The position numbers and the translations under genes are program-made. Shown here in pieces: positions 18,901-28,495 of a stretch of 29,715 nt of DNA. Each line of letters starts with the position of its first letter. The stretch's first letter is position 1. The notes beneath the pieces are model-generated. The model was given only the letters and a program-made list of their open reading frames with translations, was not told the DNA's origin and made no database searches. This stretch comes from Bacteroidota bacterium (GTDB taxonomy: Bacteria; Bacteroidota; Bacteroidia; 2-12-FULL-35-15): positions 1-29,715 of the forward strand of contig JADJHE010000042.1 in the NCBI GenBank assembly GCA_016707685.1. Direction: 5' to 3'.

Positions 18901-18935
18901 AACAGAATCCAAACGGGTTCTGTTTTTGTTTTTTA
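18901..18935 (+). terminator. Rho-independent terminator after the thioredoxin gene
   Basis: A 10-bp stem (18901-18910 with 18915-18924, one G-T pair) closes an AAAC loop and is followed by a T-rich tract. It ends the murA-thioredoxin unit. Confidence 0.85.
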
Positions 18936-18953
18936 CACCTAAGCATTTTTTTG

Positions 18954-18961
18954 TAGCTTTG
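18954..18961 (+). promoter_or_regulatory. Putative -7 element for the OmpA-family gene
   Basis: TAGCTTTG is an exact TAnnTTTG match, 26 nt before the ATG at 18987. The nearest TTG (18926-18928) is 25 nt upstream, a little farther than the usual 19-21, and lies inside the preceding terminator's T tract. Confidence 0.5.
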
Positions 18962-18986
18962 ATTTAAATAACCTATCATTATAAAA

Positions 18987-20552
18987 ATGAAAAAATACGT
19001 ATTCCTGTCATTCTTCCTTATCATTAGTACATTAGGATTTTCTCAAGCCGAAAATTTCAAATCTGTATTTGGCTGTTATGTTGATAATGACACACTTACC
19101 ATCAAAACCATACAAAAAACAAAAGCACTTCATATTCTCGGTAATGGAGAATCGAATGTGAATGTAAAAAAATGGGAAGTGGTTATCCAAGTAAAAAAAG
19201 GAAAAGCCTATACCTTTAAATCAAACTCCTCACTTGTAACAGATCAAATTCGTGATGAATTATTAAAAAACTTTAAACGTACTGAGAAAATTACGATTCA
19301 AAACGTAAGCATTTCTGCATTCAATAAAAAAACAAAACAATACGAAGAATCAATAGCTCCTCCTGTTACACTTTATCTTAACGAAAAGGGGAAGAAAAAA
19401 TGTGATGAAAAAACATCGCAAGCTCAAGATGATTTAATATTAAAGTTCTCTTGCTTTAAGTCAGGTGATGTAGCATCTATCAAAGAAATTCTTCGTTACC
19501 CAACCTTTACTATTATTAACACAAACCCACAAGTAGATATAAAAGTGCTTTCCTACAATTACATTGTGCCAAAAATGGATGGAAGAAGAAATCCTACAAA
19601 TATTGAAAGCATTACGAATACTGCATTACAGTTGAATGATTCAAGTTTTAATATTGCTAAAAAACTATTGCCAGGCGAAAGTTTTATTTTGAGTGATATC
19701 AAGGTGGAATTTTCGAATAGAAAAACGAAGACAAAAGAAGTGATTACAGTAAATCCTGTCATTATTACGCTTGATAAAAAAAGTACAGGTAAATGCGGAG
19801 ATGTGAGTATAGACTCTTTATTTGTACTAGAGTATACTGGTAAATTATTAACAGGAAAAGACAAAAACTTGCCTTTAAAAGGACAAAAAGTAGTCTTGAA
19901 AGATGCGAATGACAGTATCATACAAACTACATTTACCAATAGTTATGGAGATTTTACATTCAAAAATTTGAATGCCGATGAACATTATTTAGTAAGTGTT
20001 CCTGTAGAAGATAACTCTCAAATAAAAGACATGCAAATTCATTTAGCAAAAGTGGATGGAACCATTATCAAAACAATGGAAAAATCAGGAAATGCATTTA
20101 TCTACAAAGTATTGCCTGCTGAGTTAAATATATTAGCACGTGAGGTGGAAGAAGACACCGAACTGCGCATTAAGAATTTCGGAACATCTAGTCAAACACA
20201 ATTGGTTGTTGTTGGAGATATTTATTATGCTCCTAATTCAGCAGAAATAGATGAAGAATCCATGAAAATTTTGGATAAAATTACTAGTTCCATGACACTT
20301 AATTCTGCTTTAAAACTGGCTATTGAAAGTCATACCGATGCAAAAGGTGAAGACAGTTACAACTTAAGCTTATCAACTAAACGCTCTCAGACAGTAGTTA
20401 ATTACCTTATTTCAAAAGGTATTTCAACTAGTAGATTATCGGCAAAAGGTTTTGGCGAAACTCAAATCAAAAACAGATGTAAAAATGGCGTTGACTGTTC
20501 GGAATTAGAACATGAGTTAAATAGAAGAACAGAATTTAAATTTACGAAGTAA
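18987..20552 (+). CDS. OmpA-family outer-membrane protein with GldM-like N-terminal region
   Basis: A 521-residue exported protein. A signal peptide ends near residue 20 (STLGFSQAE). Residues about 25-265 hold two related beta-rich domains, each with a Phe-Gly-Cys or Phe-Ser-Cys start (FGCYVDND, FSCFKSGD) and each ending in an I/V-x-L-x-L/D-x-K strand before a Cys (YLNEKGKKKC, TLDKKSTGKC). The second (INTNPQVDIKVLSYN… LPGESFILSDIKVE) recalls the C-terminal domain of the gliding/T9SS protein GldM. A carboxypeptidase-regulatory-like beta domain follows (LPLKGQKVVLKDAND… SYGDFTFKNL, about 290-350). The end is a complete OmpA peptidoglycan-binding domain: IYYAPNSAEID, ESHTDAKGEDSYNLSLSTKR, LSAKGFGETQ. 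Likely a cell-wall-linked envelope component. Confidence 0.85.
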   Translation: MKKYVFLSFFLIISTLGFSQAENFKSVFGCYVDNDTLTIKTIQKTKALHILGNGESNVNVKKWEVVIQVKKGKAYTFKSNSSLVTDQIRDELLKNFKRTEKITIQNVSISAFNKKTKQYEESIAPPVTLYLNEKGKKKCDEKTSQAQDDLILKFSCFKSGDVASIKEILRYPTFTIINTNPQVDIKVLSYNYIVPKMDGRRNPTNIESITNTALQLNDSSFNIAKKLLPGESFILSDIKVEFSNRKTKTKEVITVNPVIITLDKKSTGKCGDVSIDSLFVLEYTGKLLTGKDKNLPLKGQKVVLKDANDSIIQTTFTNSYGDFTFKNLNADEHYLVSVPVEDNSQIKDMQIHLAKVDGTIIKTMEKSGNAFIYKVLPAELNILAREVEEDTELRIKNFGTSSQTQLVVVGDIYYAPNSAEIDEESMKILDKITSSMTLNSALKLAIESHTDAKGEDSYNLSLSTKRSQTVVNYLISKGISTSRLSAKGFGETQIKNRCKNGVDCSELEHELNRRTEFKFTK

Positions 20553-20565
20553 GTTTATTATATAT

Positions 20566-20613
20566 AAAAAGCAGCGGGCTCGGAACAATTGTTCCGAAGC
20601 CCGCTGCTTTTTT
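20566..20613. terminator. Strong bidirectional terminator
   Basis: A long GC-rich inverted repeat (about 20567-20588 with 20589-20611, with one unpaired base) is flanked by A and T runs. It lies between two converging genes, the OmpA-family gene and the LVIVD-repeat gene, and can end both. Confidence 0.92.
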
Positions 20614-20624
20614 CTATTGGCATA

Positions 20625-23042
20625 TTACTTCAATTTAATAATCTTTATAGGACTAGACAATTCAGTGCCATTTGCTATTCTAACAAAATAAATACCTTCT
20701 GACAAATCAGGATTCAATACAATTGAACCCGTATTTTGTTCAATGTCCTGAGAAGCAACCATTCTTCCTGCAACATCTGTTACTATCAAACTAGCATTTA
20801 ATGCAGATGATGATGTCAAGTTGTAAGCAATTGTAACTTGATTGGTAAAAGGATTCGGATACGCTTTTAAACCAGCATTAAATAAAGTTGATTCACTAAT
20901 TCCTGTTGGACCTTCACTTATTAAAAACTTATCAAATCCAGCTTCTACTAAGTGACCAGGAGCATTGTCTGCGGTTCTAACAATTAAACGCATTGAATCT
21001 GTTGGTGTAATGTAAGTTGAAACATCGAAAGTACGATACACCCAGTTCGAATTGCTTATGGTTGCAGAATTTGCAAACTCTAAACGTACAGTTGTTGAGT
21101 TATTGCTTATGTAAATATTTAATGAATCATTTAAAGTACCTGATCCACCACCCGTGTAAAACCAACGAGAATAATCCAAATAAGCATCTGTATAAGATGT
21201 TAAATCAAAATAAGGTGATTTTAATAGTGTATACCCCCCATCTACATCGTTATCACCTGCTGCTCCACCACCATTTCCAGTAATAAATGCTTGGTCAAAA
21301 CAATCTGTAGCATCATCTACTTCCGGATTTGATTGAAAAGTGTTGTTCATTGTTCCAACAGGTTCAGCTCTTTCCCAAGCTCCTACTGTAGCAGTTCCAT
21401 TTACAGTCCAACCGAAATCAAATGTAAAATCATCGTAATAACCTTTCGTTAATTCGATTGTAATTCCACTTGTTGAAGCATTGATTGATTGCGATTGCGA
21501 GCAATTGGTTACATATCCCCACTTACCACCTGTTAATTGATAGTTATCTGCATATACTGCTGGCAAGGTAAAGTTTCCTGAAGCATCAGCTGTTGTTTGG
21601 AAATCGAAAGTAGCACTTGTTATACGAACATTTGCATTTGCTATTCCATTACTTGTTCCTTGCTCCACAACCTGACCTGTAAGAGCAAAAGATGCAATTG
21701 GTGACAATTCAACATCTTGCATAGTAACCAAACCTGCAGAAAGTGTTAATCCCGATATCACTTTTGTTATATATCCTGGTTTAGAGTAACGAACACTGTA
21801 TGTTCCACCTGGTGAAGGAATACCAGTTGCATAGTCGCCAGAAATTTTCGTATTCTCTGTTGCTGTTGTTGTTAAAATTTCAACGAGTGCAGCATTAATT
21901 GGGTTACCAGTAATAGAATCAGTTACGATACCTTCTAAATAACAAGCTCGAACATAGGTGGGAGAAAAAACAAATAAACCTTCATCAATGTTCGAAACTA
22001 CGATAGTACCAGATGGCAAATAAGGATAAACACCCCAATCGCCATCAAAACCAGCGCCTGATCCTGCAGGATAAGTATCATAATCGCCTACTTGAATTAA
22101 GTTGTGTGGACGAGCAGCATCAACAATCGTGAAACCATCTTTGTACCACGAAGTAACTGCATAGTCATTCCCAGCCACTTTAATAATATGTGTATTGTGA
22201 ACAATTACTTGTGAACCAGGGTTAGATTGAATACGATCCAACTCATTGATATTTCCTAAATCGCTGACATCATAAGCCGTTAAAAACGAACCATCATTTT
22301 CATCGGTTGTAAACAATGTTTTACTATTGGTAGATAACCACGTATTATGAGTAAACTGAGTTGGTGTAAATTGCTGACTTACTAATTCAACAGGAGCTGC
22401 TTTATTCGTAAAATCTACTACGGAGTAAAATCCATCATAAATATGACCAGCATACAAGGTGTCATTACGAACATAACCATCATGAACATACGATGAAGTT
22501 GTATTTTCATATTTTCCTACATAAGTAGGATTCCAAGGGTCGGTAATATCCGCTACAACAGCACCACCGTTGAATAAATTGCTTCCATACAAATACACAA
22601 AATTATTATCAATATGCAAAGCATGAATGGTATTTAGCTGACCAGCAATTGCTCCATCGCCAGTCCAGTAATGAGAAACAACAGCTGCAGTATTTGGCAA
22701 ACTACTCAAATTCACAATTTGTAAACCATTCCCTCCTTCGCTAGTAACATAAGCATATTTCCCTCTTACTTTTATCTCTTTCCAAAGATTATCTGGACCT
22801 GGTATTTGTAAAACTTCAACAGGTGTGGTTGGATTTGTAACATCAACTATCGACATCCCTAAAGATGCACCCACCAAGGCGTATTCATTACCCAATGAAT
22901 CAACATAACCGCAAATATTTGCACAGGTTTGACCAGGGTACGGCAGTTGTGACCTAAATGTAACATTCAAATTCTGCGCAATAGCAGACGAAATCGTAAT
23001 AGCAATGATTGCTACAGTAAAAAATAATCTTTTAAAATTCAT
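20625..23042 (-). CDS. Choice-of-anchor B family protein (LVIVD repeats) with T9SS sorting domain
   Basis: An 805-residue secreted protein. A signal peptide covers about residues 1-22 (ITISSAIAQ). Residues about 30-365 form a beta-propeller-like region of LVIVD-type repeats (GMSIVDVTNPTTPVEV, GLQIVNLSSLP, VVADITDPWNPTYVG, FTIVDAARPHNLIQVG), the mark of the choice-of-anchor B family. Two carboxypeptidase-regulatory-like beta domains follow (about 368-540; LEGIVTDSITGNPINAA, LTGQVVEQGTSNGIANA), then a jelly-roll-like module and a T9SS type A tail (YPNPFTNQVTIAYNL, LSEGIYFVRIANGTE). It should be surface-attached or released through T9SS. The ligand is unknown. Confidence 0.88.
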   Translation of the reverse strand: MNFKRLFFTVAIIAITISSAIAQNLNVTFRSQLPYPGQTCANICGYVDSLGNEYALVGASLGMSIVDVTNPTTPVEVLQIPGPDNLWKEIKVRGKYAYVTSEGGNGLQIVNLSSLPNTAAVVSHYWTGDGAIAGQLNTIHALHIDNNFVYLYGSNLFNGGAVVADITDPWNPTYVGKYENTTSSYVHDGYVRNDTLYAGHIYDGFYSVVDFTNKAAPVELVSQQFTPTQFTHNTWLSTNSKTLFTTDENDGSFLTAYDVSDLGNINELDRIQSNPGSQVIVHNTHIIKVAGNDYAVTSWYKDGFTIVDAARPHNLIQVGDYDTYPAGSGAGFDGDWGVYPYLPSGTIVVSNIDEGLFVFSPTYVRACYLEGIVTDSITGNPINAALVEILTTTATENTKISGDYATGIPSPGGTYSVRYSKPGYITKVISGLTLSAGLVTMQDVELSPIASFALTGQVVEQGTSNGIANANVRITSATFDFQTTADASGNFTLPAVYADNYQLTGGKWGYVTNCSQSQSINASTSGITIELTKGYYDDFTFDFGWTVNGTATVGAWERAEPVGTMNNTFQSNPEVDDATDCFDQAFITGNGGGAAGDNDVDGGYTLLKSPYFDLTSYTDAYLDYSRWFYTGGGSGTLNDSLNIYISNNSTTVRLEFANSATISNSNWVYRTFDVSTYITPTDSMRLIVRTADNAPGHLVEAGFDKFLISEGPTGISESTLFNAGLKAYPNPFTNQVTIAYNLTSSSALNASLIVTDVAGRMVASQDIEQNTGSIVLNPDLSEGIYFVRIANGTELSSPIKIIKLK

Positions 23043-23080
23043 GATGAAAAATAATTTATTGGGGGATGATTTAGTTTACT

Positions 23081-23112
23081 CTAAAGTAAAGAATTTTATT
23101 TGTAAAAAACAA
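23081..23112 (-). promoter_or_regulatory. Putative promoter of the LVIVD-repeat gene
   Basis: The minus strand shows TTG (plus 23110-23112), a 21-nt spacer and TACTTTAG (plus 23081-23088), one mismatch from TAnnTTTG. The spacing is right for Bacteroidota and the predicted leader is about 35 nt. Confidence 0.45.
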
Positions 23113-23126
23113 GCAAATCAAATTTT

Positions 23127-23238
23127 CTACGAAGCATGTCCCCCTCTGGAGGGGGCAGGGGGAGGTAATAATATAAACCAATCTACGAAGCATGTCCCCC
23201 GCTGGAGGGGGCAAGGGGGAGGAAACAATATAAATCAC
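23127..23238 (+). repeat. Two tandem 56-bp palindrome-containing repeats (left copies)
   Basis: Unit 1 spans 23127-23182 and unit 2 spans 23183-23238. Each begins CTACGAAGCATGTCCCCC, then forms the palindromic core CCCCCTCTGGAGGGGG (unit 2 has one change, CCCCCGCTGGAGGGGG), then a G-rich AGGGGGAGG block and an AT-rich spacer (AATATAAA). The first 42 bases of unit 1 match 41 of 42 in the unit directly before the DUF559 gene at 28656-28697. The repeats form the left edge of the CRISPR-Cas locus, next to the tracrRNA terminator. Confidence 0.85.
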
Positions 23239-23252
23239 CACCTTCCTAAAAT

Positions 23253-23331
23253 AAAAAAAGCGAGAGTTTCCTCCCGCTTTAGATGTTTTCACAACGGAAT
23301 AATCCTTATTGTGATTTGCTTCAAAATGTAC
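23253..23331 (-). ncRNA. Predicted tracrRNA of the type II-C locus
   Basis: On the minus strand, sequence from about 23331 to 23309 is complementary to the first ~24 nt of the CRISPR repeat (in crRNA sense, GTTGTGATTTGC…), with a single bulged base and terminal G-U pairs. It continues as AATAAGGATTATTCCG, a small nexus-type hairpin much like that of Neisseria II-C tracrRNA, then a linker and a terminator hairpin (23257-23266 with 23271-23280, loop 4 nt) followed by seven U. The RNA would be about 75-80 nt. It lies between the left repeats and cas9, divergent from cas9. It pairs with crRNA for loading into Cas9; RNase III usually trims the duplex, though II-C systems with internal repeat promoters can do without. 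Confidence 0.88.
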
Positions 23332-23332
23332 A

Positions 23333-23340
23333 CAAATATA
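23333..23340 (-). promoter_or_regulatory. Putative -7 element for tracrRNA
   Basis: The minus strand reads TATATTTG, an exact TAnnTTTG match directly upstream of the anti-repeat. Transcription would begin about 5-8 nt downstream, inside or just before the anti-repeat. The -33 position holds TTTCG rather than TTTG. Confidence 0.55.
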
Positions 23341-23345
23341 AACAT

Positions 23346-23376
23346 TTGTTTTTATCCACCGAAATTTTTAAATTGC
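23346..23376 (+). promoter_or_regulatory. Possible cas9 promoter overlapping the tracrRNA promoter region
   Basis: TTG (23346-23348), a 20-nt spacer and TAAATTGC (23369-23376), an imperfect form of TAnnTTTG, precede the cas9 ATG by about 20 nt. It is divergent from the tracrRNA element at 23333-23340. Weak match, right spacing. Confidence 0.3.
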
Positions 23377-23395
23377 ATATAAATTTAATACATCT

Positions 23396-26300
23396 ATGAA
23401 AAGATATTAGGGACTAGATTTAGGAACGATATCAATTGGATGGGCGTTGGTGAATGAAGCAGAAAATGAAATGAAAGATCTGAAATAATAAAACTAGGAG
23501 TTCGAGTAAATCCAATTACTGTAGATGAACAAACTAATTTTGAAAAAGGTAGAAGTATTACTACAAATGCTGACCGTACTTTAAAACGTAGTATGAGAAG
23601 AAATCTACAACGCTTCAAGCTTAGAAAAGAAAGTTTAATTAGCATACTAAAAGACAAAGGATTCATAAAAAATGATTCTATTTTATCAGAAACAGGTAAT
23701 AAATCAACATTTGAAACCTACGGTTTAAGAGCAAATGCTGCAACTAAAGAAATATCGCTTGAGGAGTTTGCAAGAGTCCTGCTAATGATAAACAAAAAAA
23801 CGTGGTTATAAAAGAAGCCGTAAAGCCAAATCACAAGATGAAGGTCAGTTAATTGACGGTATGGATATTGCAAAAAAATTATATAATGATAATATTACTC
23901 CAGGGCAATTTGTGCTTGATTTACTAAAAGAAAATAAGAAGTACATCCCTGATTTTTACCGCTCTGATTTACAAAATGAGTTTGACCGATTTTTTGATAA
24001 ACAATTATCGTTTCATACAACAATTCTTTCACCTAAATTAAAAGAGGAGTTGCGTGGCAAGAAACGCGATGCTGTTTGGACAATTTGTGCAAAAGCTTTT
24101 AAAGAAAAAGGATTTGAATTAGTTGGTATAAAAAGACAAGGTAAAGTCACTGAACAGAAATTAGAAAACTACGAATGGCGATCAAAAGGACTAACCGAAA
24201 AATTAGAATTAGAACAACTTGTTGTTGTACTACAACAAATAAACATTCAGTTAAACAGCTCTAGTGGATACTTAGGGCTCTATTAGTGACAGAAGTAAAG
24301 AATTATATTTTAATAAAGAAACTGTAGGACAATATTTGATGCGTCAGTTAAACGAAAATCCTCACATTAGATTAAAAAATCAAGTATTTTATCGTCAGGA
24401 TTATTTAGATGAATTCAATACAATTTGGGAAACTCAATCTAAATTTCATAGTACATTAAGGAATGAACTAAAAAATGAAATAAGAGATGTAATAATTTTT
24501 TATCAAAGAAGATTAAAAAGTCAAAAAGGATTAGTGAGCATCTGTGAATTTGAAAACAAGAAAATTGAAGTAGTAATAGATGGTAAGAAAAAAATAAAAA
24601 AAATAGGAAATAAAGTTTGTCCTAAATCATCTCCATTATTTCAAGAGTTTAAAATATGGCAAATATTAAACAACATAGAATTAATAGAAAATCTAATGGA
24701 GCTAAACGTGAGTTAAATCAAGAAGAAAAAGAGATTTTATTTAAAGAATTAAATTTAAAAGATAAACTTTCAAAAGCGAAGCATTAAAATTGCTATTTGA
24801 AAATCATAAAGACTTAGATTTCAATTTTAAAGATTTAGAAGGAAATAGGACTAATAACTCGCTATTTAAAGCATATCAATCAATTATTGAATTAAGTGGG
24901 AATGGAGAATATGATTTCAGTAAATTAAATGCAGATAAAGTAATCGAAATTGTCACTTGTGTTTTTGAAGGTTTAGGATACAATACAGATATATTAGCTT
25001 TTAATACTAATTTAGAAGGTGACAAATTTGAAAACAAGCATCTTATCAATTATGGCATTTATTGTATTCTTTTGAGGGAGATAATACACCAACTGGTATT
25101 GGTAATTTAATACAGAAAGTTGCAGAAAACTATGGCTTTGAAAAAGAGTACGCCTCCATTATAGCCAATGTTGGCTTTCAACCAGATTATGGGAGTTTAA
25201 GCACTCAAAGCTATTCGTAAAATATTGCCTTATTTAAAAGAGGGAAATGAATTTAGTGTTGCGTGTACTCATGCCGGCTACAAACACTCCAAAGATTCGT
25301 TAACAAAAGTAGAAAAAGAAAAAGGTATTAAAAACAAATTAGATATTTTATCTAAAAACAGCTTACGGAATCCTGTAGTAGAAAAAATATTAAATCAAAT
25401 GATTAATGTTGTTAATACTGCAATTGATAGCTATGGAAAACCCGATGAAATTAGAATTGAATTAGCCCGGGAATTAAAAAAGAGTGCGAAAGAACGCGAA
25501 GAATTAACTGCTGCAATTTCAAAATCAACAACTGACCACGAAAAGTATAGAACGACCTTACAAAAAGAATTTGGCTTAACGCATGTAAGTAGAAATGATA
25601 TTATTAGATATAAATTATATATAGAATTAGAACATACAGGATTTCATACATTGTACTCTAATACATATATTGAACCTAGTAAATTATTCAGCAAAGAGTT
25701 CGACATAGAGCATTATTCCTCAATCTCGCTTATTTGATGATTCTTTTTCAATAAAACACTTGAAAGCAGAAGTATAAATATTGAAAAAGGAAACGAAACT
25801 GCTTATGATTTCATAAAAAACAAATATGACGAAAAAGGTTTAGCAGACTACTTAAAAAAAATTGAAGATTTATATAAAGCAGGAAGAATAACAAAAACAA
25901 AGTACAATAAATTAAAAATGGATGGAAAAGAAATTCCAGATAATTTTATTGCACGTGATTTAAGGGATACCCAATACATAGCAAAAAAAGCTAAATCTAT
26001 ATTAGAAGAATTAGCTAAAGATGTTGTTTCTACAAGTGGCATGGTTACAGATAGGTTAAGAGAAGATTGGCAGTTGATTGATGTAATGCAGGAGTTAAAC
26101 TGGGATAAATATTATAAATTAGGTTTGACTGAAATAATTGAAAACCGTGATGGCCATAAAATTAAACGAATCAAAGATTGGACAAAGCGTAATGACCATC
26201 GACACCATGCCATGGATGCATTAACCATTGCTTTCACAAAACGAAGCTATATCCAGTATTTAAATAATTTAAATGCACGGAGTGAAAAATCAAGCAGTAT

Positions 26301-27537
26301 TTATGGTATTGAAACAAAAGAATTATATCGTGATGATAAAAACAAACTGAGATTCAAACCGCCTATTCCATTAAATGATTTTAGAGCTGAAGCAAAAAAG
26401 CAATTAGAAAACACATTAGTTTCTATAAAGGCCAAAAACAAAGTAACTACTATTAATATAAATACTACAAAGAAAAAAAATGGGGTAAACAAAAAGAAAC
26501 AACTAACACCTCGTGGTCAATTACATTTAGAAACTATTTATGGAAGCATACAACAATATATCACAAAAGAAGAAAAAGTAGGCGCGAATTTCAACAAAGA
26601 AACAATACAAACTGTAGCGAATAAGCGGTGTAGAGAAGCGTTATTAAGAAGGCTTAATGAATTTGACAATGATTCAAAAAAGGCTTTCACTGGTAAAAAC
26701 AGCCTAGATAAAAATCCTTTATATATAGATACTCTTCAAACATATAAAGTGCCTTCAAAAGTAAAAACGGTTTCCTTAGAAACAGTTTTTACAATTAGAA
26801 AAGAAATCACCCCTGATTTGAAAACAGATAAAGTAGTTGACCCACAAATTAAAAAAGTATTGGAAAACAGATTAATAGAATTTGGTGGTGATAGCAAAAA
26901 AGCATTCTCTAATTTAGAAGAAAATCCGATATGGTTAAATAAAGAAAAAGGCATTTGTATTAAACGTGTAGCAATTACAGGAAATTAACAATGCACAAGC
27001 ATTACATTCCCAAAAAACAAAGACGGCAATTTAGTACTAGACGAAAATGGCAACACCATTCCTGTTGATTTTGTTAATACTGGGAACAATCACCATGTAG
27101 CTATTTATAAAGATGAAAATGAAAATTTACAAGAAAACGTTATTTCGTTTTTTGAGGCAACAACTCGTGTTAATCTAGGGATACCTGTCATTGATAAAAA
27201 TTATAAAGAAAAAGAAGGCTGGCAGTTTTTATTTAGCATGAAACAAAACGAATATTTTGTTTTCCCGAATGAGCAAACCGGTTTCAATCCAAATGAGATT
27301 GATTTATTAAACTCTGAAAATTATCATCTAATTAGTCCAAATTTATTTAGAGTACAGAAGTTCGGCTCCTTACTTTCCGGATTTTGGTTTAGACATCATC
27401 TTGAAACAAAAATTGACTCTGAAAAAGAATTAAAAGCAATAACATATAAAGTCATACAAAGCACAAAAAATCTTCAAAACATTATCAAAGTAAGAATAAA
27501 TCACATAGGTGAAATTGTATTTATTGGTGAATATTAA
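23396..27537 (+). CDS. cas9: Type II-C Cas9 nuclease, frame broken about 12 times
   Basis: RNA-guided DNA endonuclease, about 1,380 residues when frames are joined, typical of Bacteroidota II-C Cas9. Parts in order: RuvC-I (GLDLGTISIGWA, from 23411), Arg-rich bridge helix (RTLKRSMRRNLQRF, ~23577), KKRGYKSSRKAKS (~23793), REC lobe, RuvC-II (PDEIRIELARELKKS, ~25443), HNH (FSKEFDIEHIIPQS and FDDSFSNKTLES, ~25692-25770), RuvC-III (HRHHAMDALTIAF, ~26200) and the WED/PAM-interacting region to the stop at 27537. All catalytic residues (RuvC Asp, Glu, His-Asp; HNH His and Asn) are present. Breaks are near 23408 (in-frame TAG), 23475, 23797, 24277, 24685, 24772, 25040, 25205, 25712, 25749, 26983 and 27013. 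Several sit in homopolymers; none deletes a domain. As it stands no full protein could be made. Either consensus errors or very recent inactivation. Confidence 0.9.
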
Positions 27538-27550
27538 AGAATTTTAATAA

Positions 27551-28491
27551 ATGATTAAGCGTACACTCTACTTCGGAAATCCAGCTTATTTAAACCTGAG
27601 CAATGCTCAGTTGAAAGTTCGTTTGCCCGAAGTAGAGAAAAACGAATCCTTGCCCGATAATTTCAAAAAAGAAGCAGTAGCTTCCATACCAATAGAAGAT
27701 GTTGGAATAGTAGTATTGGATCATAAACAAATTACCATTACACAAGCATTAATGGAAGCATTGTTGGATAACAATGTTGTATTAATTACTTGCAATAGCA
27801 CACATCACCCCAGTGGATTAATGATGCCATTGAGTGGCAATACCATACAAAGTGAACGCTTTAGAGAGCAAATAAACGCTAGTGAGCCTCTAAAAAAACA
27901 ATTATGGGCACAAACCGTTGAACAAAAAATAAAAAACCAAAAAGCACATTTACAAAGCCGTGGAATTAAAAACGATTTTTTAGTTCCCTTGCATAAAAAC
28001 ATAAAAAGTGGAGATGCAGAAAATGCGGAAGGTATTGCTGCTGCCTATTATTGGAAATCGCTATCTCCAGCACTATTGCATAATGCAAATGAATTTAGGC
28101 GAGAACGGGAAGGTTTACCACCTAATAATTATTTAAACTATGGCTATGCTTTATTACGTGCAACTATGGCAAGAAGTATTGTTGCAGCAGGTCTGCTACC
28201 AACATTGGGTATTTTCATAAAAACAGGTACAATGCCTATTGCCTAGCCGATGATTTAATGGAACCCTACCGCCCATTGGTTGACAAAGTTGTATGCGATG
28301 TTTTGCAAGAACACAGTTTGGATGAAGATATTTCAAAAGAAATAAAAACCACTTTACTCAAAATACCAGCAATGGATGTAATTATTGATGATGAAAAAAG
28401 CCCCTTAATGAATGCCACACAACGCACAGCAGTAAGTTTGGTAAGGTGTTTTACAGGCGAACAGCGTAAATTATTGTATCCCGAATTTTAA
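27551..28491 (+). CDS. cas1: Type II Cas1 integrase, one frameshift
   Basis: Integrase subunit that, with Cas2, inserts new spacers. About 313 residues when joined. The N-terminal beta domain begins MIKRTLYFGNPAYL and the helical domain carries the metal-binding residues: Glu in NAEGIAAAYYW, His in GIFHKNRYNAYC and Asp in ADDLMEPYRPLVD. The frame breaks in the T run at 28212-28215; one restored base puts the His into frame, and the remaining reading runs to 28491 (…GEQRKLLYPEF). Starts 14 nt after cas9. Cas2 normally follows directly in II-C loci; here about 660 bp of repeats and a DUF559 gene come between. Confidence 0.92.
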
Positions 28492-28495
28492 TAAC

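Noticed and set aside
21017..21283. Plus-strand open frame of 88 codons opposite the LVIVD-repeat gene.
   Set aside because: It lies wholly within a well-supported minus-strand gene, is very rich in His and Leu, and resembles no family I know.
23111..23120. AAGCAAATCA resembles part of the CRISPR repeat and might be a degenerate repeat or second anti-repeat.
   Set aside because: Only ten bases match, without the rest of the repeat. The true anti-repeat at 23309-23331 matches over about 24 positions.
23005..23382. Plus-strand open frame of 125 codons over the left repeats and tracrRNA.
   Set aside because: It is made of the palindromic repeats (PPLEGAGGG read twice) and the tracrRNA complement; no protein family fits.
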